From Elysia marginata (taxonomy: Eukaryota; Mollusca; Gastropoda; Plakobranchidae), in assembly GCA_019649035.1 (NCBI GenBank), contig BMAT01005499.1, positions 119,840 to 143,887 of the forward strand: 24,048 nucleotides of DNA, in the 5' to 3' direction. The notes beneath the pieces are model-generated. The model saw only the letters and a program-made list of their open reading frames with translations. It had not been told where the DNA came from and ran no database searches. The stretch's first letter is position 1, and the number at the start of each line of letters is the position of its first letter. This document shows, piece by piece, positions 21,001-24,048 of this stretch. The position numbers and the translations under genes were made by a program.

Positions 21001-23669
21001 ATCCACTGCCGCTACCACCTCTAGTACGGGTGCGCCCTCTGCCTCTCCCTCCACGACCACCACCTCCTCTTCTTGCCTCCACGGTCTCTAACACTGCAAA
21101 ATAGAACAATAAAGAACTTGTTCACAAAAGGCGTGGTACTATGCCTTTTACCACAAGTGCTTATAGGACTTGAGGACTGCAGTAAAAGGAAAAACAAGGT
21201 AACTTAAGCTTAAAGTTTTGAAAGTTAAAGTCAGGTTTTCATTTTCCTTCAAAGCAGATTTGAAAATCCTGGGGTGCCACATTGGCTGGATCTAGGCCTA
21301 TACCAAAATAAATTGTTTGAAAATCTGAAAAACGGTCAAATAAAATGAGATGGACTGTTTTTATTACATTATTATTATATTAATTTAATACGTTGTATCA
21401 AGGATGAAATGGAGAGGAATTAAGAGCAATTGCTTCATTACGATGAATTATGATACCCACAGTAGTGAAATTCTTCCATAGATCTAATATGAGGTGGCAT
21501 TTTTTTCACTTCTTAGAATCTAATTTTAATACCTGCCAGTTTATTCTTCTTAATTAGCTAGCCTGTGCCAAAAAACCATTGAACCACAAGAAAAACAAGC
21601 CTACAAGGAGCAGTGTGTGATTTGGCTTTCTCTATAAGGCAGGTTTCACTTAATCATGGTTTACTAAAATTTCCTCGACTGCTTCAAATCTATTGTTTGT
21701 GAACCCTAAATTGCAAGTTGTACTTGTAGGCCTATCTTCCCAGGTCATATGTTTCCAATCAGTCAAAGAATCTAATGTTCTTTTTTAAAGTTAAAATGTT
21801 TCGCATTCTGTCTAGAAATAAGTTGCTAGTCCAATGACTTAGTTTTGAGATATAGGCTCTTAAAAATTAGCAGGTGCTCAGATGTTAATTTTTAAACTTA
21901 GACATTGATGCTAAACCCCATTTCTAAACAGTTTTCACACCTTAGTCATTGAAATTTTACGTGTTTGAGACTTTGACAAAATGTCATAAATCTGTTTGTT
22001 GTGATTTCGGGACACAATTTTTGTCTACCATCACAACCAACAGATTATCAGTTTTGTATTTTTCTTTTATTTCTTTAAAAACCATAAGATCATTTTAGAT
22101 AAAAATTTTCAACACTAATAAATATTGTAATTTATAAATGATGATGTAGTTAGAGATGGATATTTCACAAGGCAAAAGCTTTTTTTAGAACAGCCTAATT
22201 TTCTTTGCTATGCCTTAAAATACTTCGTCCATCATCACAACCTACAGAATTTGAACCATTTGTCACAGCCTTGTTTCAATTTGATTGGTATGATTGCTAA
22301 GGTGTCAACACCTTTATAGTCGTCTAAGCTTTTTAAACTTCTCCTTATTTTAAGTTTTAATTCTAAAATTTTACAAGTTCTAACCCTGCCAATTTAAAAC
22401 AGCTGTAACTTCAAAAGCATGAAAGAGCTTTTCCGTGTTATACTTAAAACATTAGCTTTTCTATGATACCAATATCTGACTAGATCTAGATCTATTTTCC
22501 AATTTCAACTTAAGACTCATTTTGAATGGGGTTGCAAGACAAATTGATTTAACCTAAATGAGCAGATGCTACTGAGAGATAACAAAAAATGTAAACTTCC
22601 TTAACAGACATAAGAAAGAATGAAGCAGCATATGGAAAAAAAGGTCTACTTAAGAAGAAGAAAAGAGAAGTTGAAGAAGACCAAAAACTTGTATTGTAAC
22701 CTTGTTGTATTGAGATAATTGACTGAATAAACTTGAATTCAATTGAATTGAAAGAGAGAAAGAGAAAATGTTGATCTATGTGGTGAAATTGGTAACCTTT
22801 AACCCGTTACTTCATAGAGTAACGGAGGTTGAAGGAGGAATGCTGAGCTAAAGCACTCAAGGAAAGGCAGTCTAGGACTTGGAGTTGAAACTAAGTTTTG
22901 TGAACAGTCGTGGTTGAAATCCCCTCTTTACAACCTTACACCAGGGCCTTTTTGTTCCCACCTTTTGGAACTTGTGCATTCTATAAAACTGTGTATTCAC
23001 TACTACATAGTGCTAGGGAATATCTAGGGATTAGAAAAAGGATTTTGGAAGGATTTCCTCAGAGGGGTGCCAACCCTATTCTTAGAATTCTAAGCCTAAA
23101 TTTCATAATTACAAGTTCTCTGATTTTCTAGCGGTAAATGTTCCTGAGCAATGAAGTGCATTATTTTAAATTATTACAAACATTGCGGACGAAATTAAGG
23201 GTGATTATTAACTAACTATGAGGAACTTTTGATTGTGCCATTTGTGGCCGAACAACCCAGACCCAGTGTGGAAATCCTGTCTTTATTTTCGCGTGGTTTA
23301 GCAGGCTCCTGAGCACAACACATACTTTAAAACAAGGAAGTAAATGGAACTGCATCTAGGCCTATATCTAGATTAATTCCAAAGCAAATAGAAAGTATAG
23401 TTCTGATCAGGATACCGTTATTTCGTAATGCACTGAGAACAGGATATAAGATAATAGAATTTTTTATTATAGATAAGTAAAGTCTAGATCTAGATTCTAG
23501 TGTTTATCACAGTACACCTATAGATCTAGATCTAGATTAGTAGCTTGAAATTATGCAACTTATTGATAGAAATACCTAAAGTTATAGTTGTTAAAGATTT
23601 ACCTAAAGCTAAGACCAAAGTTATGACGAGAAGGCTGATCAAATATCTGTACTTTGTTGATACGGCCAT
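8752..23669 (-). CDS. Shisa-like / CX-module single-pass membrane protein (whole gene, 8 exons)
   Basis: This entry covers the span from start to stop; the exons are listed separately. Joined at GT/AG borders they give one uninterrupted 381-residue frame. Seen in the translation: signal peptide (cleavage expected after VEA at 27-29), RG-rich stretch 30-53, hydrophobic Gly/Ala patch about 83-97 followed by RP, six cysteines at 112, 129, 141-142 and 150-151, sequons NTT (114) and NET (135), transmembrane helix about 172-192 followed by KK, a Ser/charged linker and a tail with many PYPP blocks. Known of the family: Shisa and related STMC6 proteins have a C/C/CC/CC ectodomain, one helix and Pro/Tyr-rich tails that bind WW-type partners and act as trafficking adaptors; nematode CX-module proteins have a comparable cysteine pattern. 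Inferred: a membrane adaptor of this class, ectodomain outside or lumenal. The extra Cys found between CCG and YCC in vertebrate Shisa is absent, so orthology to any Shisa is not claimed. Confidence 0.8.
9043..9197. repeat. Short tandem repeat next to the exon 8 acceptor
   Basis: Three copies of TTAAACAGAGTCACCTCTAT followed by ATAATGA begin at 9043, 9099 and 9141. The first and third also share TCAAAC-GGCATAGTT and ATATTAGCTT; the second is shorter. The array starts 26 bases into the intron from exon 8. Confidence 0.8.
9322..9408 (-). repeat. tRNA-derived SINE head or tRNA pseudogene
   Basis: On the minus strand CTGTGGCCTAGCGGTAAGAA provides an A-box-like TGGCCTAGCGG, and about 35 bases further GTGGGTTTGTTCCCAAGC provides a B-box-like GGTTTGTTCCC. 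Spacing fits an internal pol III promoter. A proper acceptor stem is not seen, so a functional tRNA is unlikely. It lies in intron 7. Confidence 0.5.
9409..10142 (-). other. Intron 7, remaining part
   Basis: Beyond the tandem repeat, SINE head and MITE fragment listed, this 1.1-kb intron holds nothing recognisable. Its acceptor and donor are those of exons 8 and 7. Confidence 0.6.
9893..9938. mobile_element. Degenerate end of a CAGGG-type MITE
   Basis: The block AAATCGGAATTCCTGCAAA followed by CTGCATCCTTG resembles the right end of the MITEs at 15246-15547 and 19939-20187. The left end is not found nearby, so this is at most an old fragment in intron 7. Confidence 0.4.
10143..10256 (-). CDS. 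Exon 7: Pro/Tyr-rich tail with a PPPY motif
   Basis: The acceptor is TCTTTGCAG and the donor TTCGCAG|GTAAAA; 114 nt, phase 1 at both ends. It encodes residues 256-293, with GSYPAGAPEYPPPYNASSAA at the start and PYAPPP near the end. PPPY is the one clear PPxY-type WW ligand in the tail; WW ligands are usual in the tails of Shisa-like adaptors and mediate binding to Nedd4-family ligases. The upstream intron is 5.8 kb and includes the assembly gap, so a further exon between 6 and 7 cannot be excluded. Confidence 0.8.
10373..11325. repeat. ~310-bp tandem repeat spanning the assembly gap
   Basis: Copy A starts TTATTGAAAA at 10373, copy B starts TTATTGAAAT at 10690; both contain CCAACCCATCAATGTCT and GCGCCTATGGACATG. 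After the gap, CCTAAATCCAG (11092) repeats 10474, and both copies run through CTCAGCTCAGAAAACT and TTGAGCCAGCATTTGACT to AACTTAAGAGGTA. Offsets are 302-317 bases between A and B and 618 between A and the post-gap part, close to twice the period, so at least three units are implied. The repeat is non-coding and unrecognised. Confidence 0.8.
10769..11073. other. Assembly gap (305 N)
   Basis: Unknown bases. The flanks are copies of the ~310-bp tandem repeat, so the gap probably hides about one repeat unit. Open frames reported across it have no meaning. Confidence 0.98.
11575..11745. repeat. Imperfect palindromic MITE-like block
   Basis: The left part (GTTTTGTTGCTTTC, TTTAGCGCTCTG, TTCGACTACA) recurs in inverted, diverged form at right (TGTAGTTCAACT, AGAGCGAAAAA, GAAGCAAAAACAC) around a centre at ACTATAAGAAGATTCTATAGT. 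It may be an old fold-back element in intron 6. Confidence 0.35.
13123..13393. mobile_element. Diverged second copy of the piggyBac-like MITE
   Basis: It shares with 1840-2084 the order of features: a CTCCTTGATG start, TACGTCAT and GACGTACA blocks, an AT-rich middle and an end ACAAAGGGCTTAA. Many substitutions and loss of the left TTAA suggest an old insertion. It sits in intron 6. Confidence 0.5.
14205..14325. repeat. Tandem duplicated mariner-type end
   Basis: Two copies of a block ending CTCTCATAGGAAGCAATCT occur about 69 bases apart (to 14252 and to 14323). The second begins ACGAGGGTGAGTAAAAAAGT, similar to mariner terminal repeats, and the first has the degenerate GAGAGCGAGCCAAAAAGTA. 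They lie upstream of the transposase remnant at 14844-15050 and may be its 5' end. Confidence 0.5.
14844..15050 (+). pseudogene. mariner-type transposase C-terminal remnant
   Basis: The plus strand at about 14845-14885 translates to DLAPSDFHLFCFL, matching the conserved D-L-A-P-S-D-F/Y-H-L-F block of mariner transposases that carries the last catalytic Asp. After a stop and frame break, DNNEELNHIISAVKTWLR follows at about 14918-14971, matching the usual spacing to the W-L segment near the C-terminus. Stops interrupt the frame, so this is a dead remnant. Upstream parts of the transposase were not confidently identified. Confidence 0.6.
15246..15547. mobile_element. CAGGG-ended MITE, second copy
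   Basis: 302 bp with perfect 12-bp terminal inverted repeats (CAGGGATGCAAG / CTTGCATCCCTG) and an exact 6-bp flanking duplication AAAAAG (15240-15245 and 15548-15553). It shares ends and interior blocks with the 249-bp copy at 19939-20187; the length difference points to internal indels. No coding capacity is seen, so it would depend on a transposase elsewhere. It lies in intron 6. Confidence 0.8.
16031..16102 (-). CDS. Exon 6: cytosolic tail segment
   Basis: The acceptor is ATATTTTCAG and the donor TACG|GTTAGT; 72 nt, phase 1 at both ends. It encodes DAQEPDYHQGMILSTAPPKQ followed by AAPYG across the junction. EPDYHQGMI places a Tyr in an acidic context and the end starts the Pro/Tyr-rich character of the tail. 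Length divisible by three and symmetric phase allow in-frame skipping. No known domain is recognised. Confidence 0.72.
16230..16425. promoter_or_regulatory. Candidate intronic regulatory patch
   Basis: This CpG-richer island in intron 5 has GTATCCATGGCAAC (one to two changes from the RFX X-box palindrome), GCCGCCAAAATGG (YY1/E2F-like) and CACCAATCACGACG (CCAAT box next to a CG-containing core). Clustering of such motifs in AT-rich DNA is suggestive of a promoter or enhancer. A piece of an unrecognised transposon is equally possible. Confidence 0.3.
16426..17436 (-). other. Intron 5, right part
   Basis: No exon or element is recognised. A less AT-rich stretch at about 16905-16995 includes GGCCGAGGCACTTGGCC; its origin is unknown. 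Confidence 0.5.
17437..17505 (-). CDS. Exon 5: charged, Ser-rich cytosolic linker
   Basis: The acceptor is GCCTCTCAG and the donor CCCAG|GTCTGT; 69 nt, phase 1 both sides. It encodes DRSQERRASSSS followed by an Asp/Gln/Lys-containing stretch ending AEGP. RRASSSS is a plausible site for basophilic kinases such as PKA, a pattern-based inference only. The exon is open in the predicted frame, and the intronic sequence just after it has a stop (TAG), which supports the donor. It could be a cassette exon. Support is splice signals plus frame continuity; the sequence itself is low complexity. Confidence 0.66.
17675..17770. repeat. Perfect 46-bp inverted repeat with 4-base loop
   Basis: Arms 17675-17720 and 17725-17770 are exact reverse complements, separated by GATT. 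Just after the right arm CAGTTGTATGG nearly repeats CAGTTGTATAG from the left arm, so the ancestral sequence was apparently copied backwards and then resumed. It lies in intron 4, 170 bases past exon 5 in genome order. No TIR, duplication or coding content is seen, which argues against a transposon. Confidence 0.9.
18216..18358 (-). CDS. Exon 4: juxtamembrane region and transmembrane helix
   Basis: The exon is 143 nt, acceptor CTGTGTAG, donor AAGAGAG|GTATGG, phase 2 in and phase 1 out. It encodes EHHRSKGSSP, then about 21 mostly hydrophobic residues (VGTIIGIIVVILIICGIVYF), then CKKSGGKS. The Arg/Lys cluster after the helix fits a cytosolic side, giving type I topology with the signal peptide. 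Cysteines at 186 and 192 near the inner membrane face could be palmitoylated (inference). The acceptor is a run TAGAGAG, so alternative AGs 2 and 4 bases downstream exist; only the first keeps frame with the GTATGT donor of exon 3. Confidence 0.85.
18359..19248 (-). other. Intron 3, part near exon 4
   Basis: AT-rich with no recognised exon or element apart from the poly-C tract. The 91-codon plus-strand frame at 18455-18730 shows no known domain and is regarded as chance. Confidence 0.5.
19148..19162. repeat. Poly-C tract
   Basis: Fifteen consecutive C on the plus strand, just left of the minisatellite in intron 3. Another run of 11 is at 2220-2230. Confidence 0.9.
19249..20243 (-). repeat. 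Minisatellite of 13 units derived from the exon 3 / intron 3 border
   Basis: Units begin GAAACAGAACTACAAGAGAA on the plus strand at 19249, 19313, 19373, 19421, 19481, 19533, 19589, 19649, 19697, 19758, 19814, 19874 and 20205. Spacings within the main block are 48-64 bases, nearly all multiples of four because a (TAGG)n run of variable length is nested in each unit. Unit 13 adjoins exon 3 and contains its last 13 bases and 5' splice site. Units 1-12 carry the same segment in the intron, seven of them still with GTATGT on the minus strand. A MITE separates units 12 and 13. The open frames read across the array come from the unit and are not considered genes. Confidence 0.9.
19939..20187. mobile_element. 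CAGGG-ended MITE inserted in the minisatellite
   Basis: It begins CAGGGATGCAAG and ends CTTGCAACCCTG, terminal inverted repeats with one mismatch, and is flanked by AGTAGG on both sides (19933-19938 and 20188-20193). It is 249 bp and non-coding, and shares both ends and interior (TCATGC-CAAAAAGCA, GGAATTCCTGCAAAAATCGG) with the copy at 15246-15547. CAGGG ends are usual in hAT elements, whose duplications are most often 8 bp, so the class is tentative. The flanking repeat is itself TAGG-rich, which weakens the duplication evidence here. Confidence 0.75.
20230..20389 (-). CDS. Exon 3: six-cysteine Shisa/CX-type module
   Basis: The acceptor is CTTTTTCAG; the exon is 160 nt and ends GATATTATGC|GTATGT. 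It encodes residues 108-160 plus two bases. Cysteines occur as C, then C of FICP, then YCCG, then YCC, with sequons NTT and NET between them. Shisa ectodomains share the F-x-CP ... CCG ... YCC pattern; CX modules share the CCG/CC ending. Six cysteines are enough for three disulfides. The last 13 exon bases and the donor belong to the first unit of the intron 3 minisatellite, and this is the only intron not in phase 1. A weaker GT six bases into the intron is possible with a different exon 4 acceptor. Confidence 0.8.
20645..20670 (+). repeat. G-rich tract in intron 2
   Basis: The plus strand has G-runs of 6, 2, 3 and 7 (GGGGGGTTGGTGGGTGGGGG core), a possible G-quadruplex on the template strand of the gene. 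The transcript would carry the C-rich version. Confidence 0.5.
20839..21093 (-). CDS. Exon 2: RG-rich and prion/Shadoo-like hydrophobic segment
   Basis: The acceptor follows TTCTATTTTGCAG and the donor is CCAAA|GTAAGC; the exon is 255 nt, phase 1 at both ends. It encodes residues 23-107: end of the signal peptide, then an Arg/Gly run of RGGRGRGR type (30-49), a linker with several Tyr and Asn, and a short patch WRRAAMAGLIFGGAMYLARP (80-99) followed by HHR. Shadoo has an RG-rich N-terminus followed by an Ala/Gly hydrophobic tract, and the prion protein has an Ala/Gly palindromic tract that ends in a Met-x-Arg-Pro motif. The resemblance is short and low-complexity, so common descent is not shown. 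RG repeats may instead bind nucleic acid or glycosaminoglycan. The GC-rich RG-coding part stands out from the AT-rich surroundings. Confidence 0.8.
21989..22046. repeat. Short hairpin in intron 1
   Basis: Arms AATCTGTTTGTTGTGAT (21989-22005) and ATCACAACCAACAGATT (22030-22046) pair with one mismatch over 17 bases around a 24-base spacer. It could be a relict MITE end; a small RNA is not supported. Confidence 0.45.
22480..22494. repeat. CTAGATCTAGATC-type motif (one of several)
   Basis: CTAGATCTAGATCTA occurs here, and similar clusters are at 23483-23500 and 23521-23539, all in intron 1. Part of a dispersed simple-sequence family; no function is inferred. Confidence 0.6.
22625..22765 (+). repeat. 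Possible LINE 3' end
   Basis: An AAGAAGAAG-rich stretch is followed by TTGTATTGAGATAATTGACT, GAATAAACTTGAATTC and short AATTGAATTG iterations. Many non-LTR elements end with such short direct iterations and no poly(A). No reverse transcriptase coding is seen. It lies in intron 1. Confidence 0.4.
23603..23669 (-). CDS. Exon 1: start codon and signal peptide
   Basis: The first coding exon gives 22 codons plus one base. It opens MAVSTKYRY and continues into a Leu/Ile/Val-rich core, a typical signal-peptide h-region. The ATG has a strong context (A at -3, G at +4) and an in-frame TGA two codons upstream of it, which fixes the start within this exon. The donor reads TTTAG|GTAAAT, phase 1. The signal peptide is completed in exon 2, where VLETVEA supplies a small-residue cleavage motif before an Arg/Gly stretch. 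Joining to exon 2 restores a GTG valine codon. Confidence 0.82.
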
Positions 23670-23689
23670 CTTGAATCAATCTTGCACAA

Positions 23690-23830
23690 TATCAACTTCC
23701 GGTGTTTATGAGAGGCCCGTTGCATAGCGCGAGCGCTTATAAACAGTTTTCTGTTCTCCGAGAGCGTTTGCCAGGACTCGCCAACAGCCTCCCGAGGTTG
23801 TGCGCGGCGAACTTACATTACAACGTTGCA
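23690..23830 (-). promoter_or_regulatory. Putative promoter and 5' UTR of the Shisa-like gene
   Basis: Just upstream of the ATG the minus strand reads CACCGGAAGTTG (about 23693-23704), a close match to the ETS/GABP site, and the start codon sits in CAAGATGGCC, a YY1-like context. A TATA-like TTTATAAG lies at about 23736-23743, and the stretch 23705-23820 is clearly richer in CpG (GCGCGAGCGC, TGCGCGGCG) than the rest of the window. These marks fit a transcription start within 23690-23830. No experimental start is known, and the motifs could also serve a divergent gene to the right. Confidence 0.5.
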
Positions 23831-23946
23831 TTTTTCCTGGCGCTATTTCCTTTTGAAATGTCAACATCGAAAGTATTTATGTACGCTAAAGAGGCAATTC
23901 AGTGGTCTTTACTATTTTTTAAATTATTTATCCAACGCAACTTAAT

Positions 23947-24003
23947 GGTGTCACCATTTCAAAATAGGTGGTCACCATTTTAAAAGAAGGTGGCTACCAT
24001 CAG
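23947..24003. repeat. Three short copies of a GGTGGTCACCATT motif
   Basis: Copies begin at 23947, 23967 and 23989; the first two are GGTG(G)TCACCATTT-AAAA, the third GGTGGCTACCAT. Each core is palindromic (GGTGTCACC, GGTGGTCACC). Their place upstream of the putative promoter may be regulatory, but function is unknown. Confidence 0.5.
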
Positions 24004-24048
24004 CAGTGATATACTATAGTTAGCTAGATGGGACTTCCAGTGAGACCG

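Larger units (their letters stand above)
21094..23602 (-). other. Intron 1
   Basis: 2.5-kb phase-1 intron between the signal peptide exon and the RG exon. It holds the possible LINE end, the short hairpin and the CTAGATCT clusters. No further exon is recognised. Confidence 0.65.

Noticed and set aside
20810-21109. Exon 2 as an independent 99-codon gene starting MFYFAVLE
   Set aside because: That start lies in the polypyrimidine tract of the acceptor and the end runs past a good GTAAGC donor; the spliced model gives a proper signal peptide.
23702-23983. 93-codon plus-strand frame beside the promoter
   Set aside because: Lies in the CpG-richer promoter stretch; no recognised domain. A divergent gene cannot be excluded but is not supported.

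Overview
The window is animal nuclear DNA. It is strongly AT-rich, long introns interrupt its one recognisable gene, and the rest is small transposon and SINE remnants, mini- and microsatellites and one assembly gap of 305 N (10769-11073). The TE mix (tRNA-headed SINEs with a GCGCTATATAA-type tail, TTAA-flanked and CAGGG-ended MITEs, a mariner fragment) and recurrent CTAGATCTAGATC clusters suggest a mollusc, most likely a freshwater pulmonate snail. That placement is inference; no sequence search was possible.

The gene lies on the minus strand and runs right to left from an ATG at 23669 to a TGA at 8752. Eight exons can be joined in one open frame with GT/AG borders: 23603-23669, 20839-21093, 20230-20389, 18216-18358, 17437-17505, 16031-16102, 10143-10256 and 8752-9017, giving 381 residues. 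The predicted product is a type I single-pass membrane protein: signal peptide (1-29), RG-rich stretch (30-53), short Gly/Ala hydrophobic patch followed by RP (83-99), six-cysteine C/C/CC/CC module with two N-glycosylation sequons (112-151), one transmembrane helix (about 172-192), and a long cytosolic tail that ends in Pro/Tyr-rich PYPP repeats. This is the layout of Shisa-like/STMC6 adaptors and of invertebrate CX-module proteins. The RG stretch plus hydrophobic patch resembles Shadoo and the prion protein N-terminal half, at low resolution.

Region by region: 1-8570 is repeat-rich flank with no gene seen (SINE copies at about 972-1237 and 7670-7876, a piggyBac-like MITE at 1840-2084, a pogo-like MITE at about 2107-2290, low-complexity tracts). 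8580-9017 holds the poly(A) signals and last exon. Introns 7 and 6 (9018-16030) carry short tandem repeats, a tRNA-derived SINE, a ~310-bp tandem repeat that contains the gap, a second piggyBac-like copy, a mariner remnant and a 302-bp CAGGG MITE. Intron 4 contains a perfect 46-bp inverted repeat. Intron 3 contains a 13-unit minisatellite whose first unit spans the exon 3 splice donor, so the intron is loaded with copies of its own 5' splice site; a 249-bp MITE has jumped into the array. 23690-23830 is a CpG-richer putative promoter with an ETS-type site and a TATA-like element.

Exons 2, 5, 6 and 7 are multiples of three flanked by phase-1 introns, so the prion-like segment and parts of the tail could be skipped without a frameshift. 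The most unusual observations are the splice-site minisatellite, the Shadoo/prion-like segment joined to a Shisa/CX module, and the perfect fold-back in intron 4.
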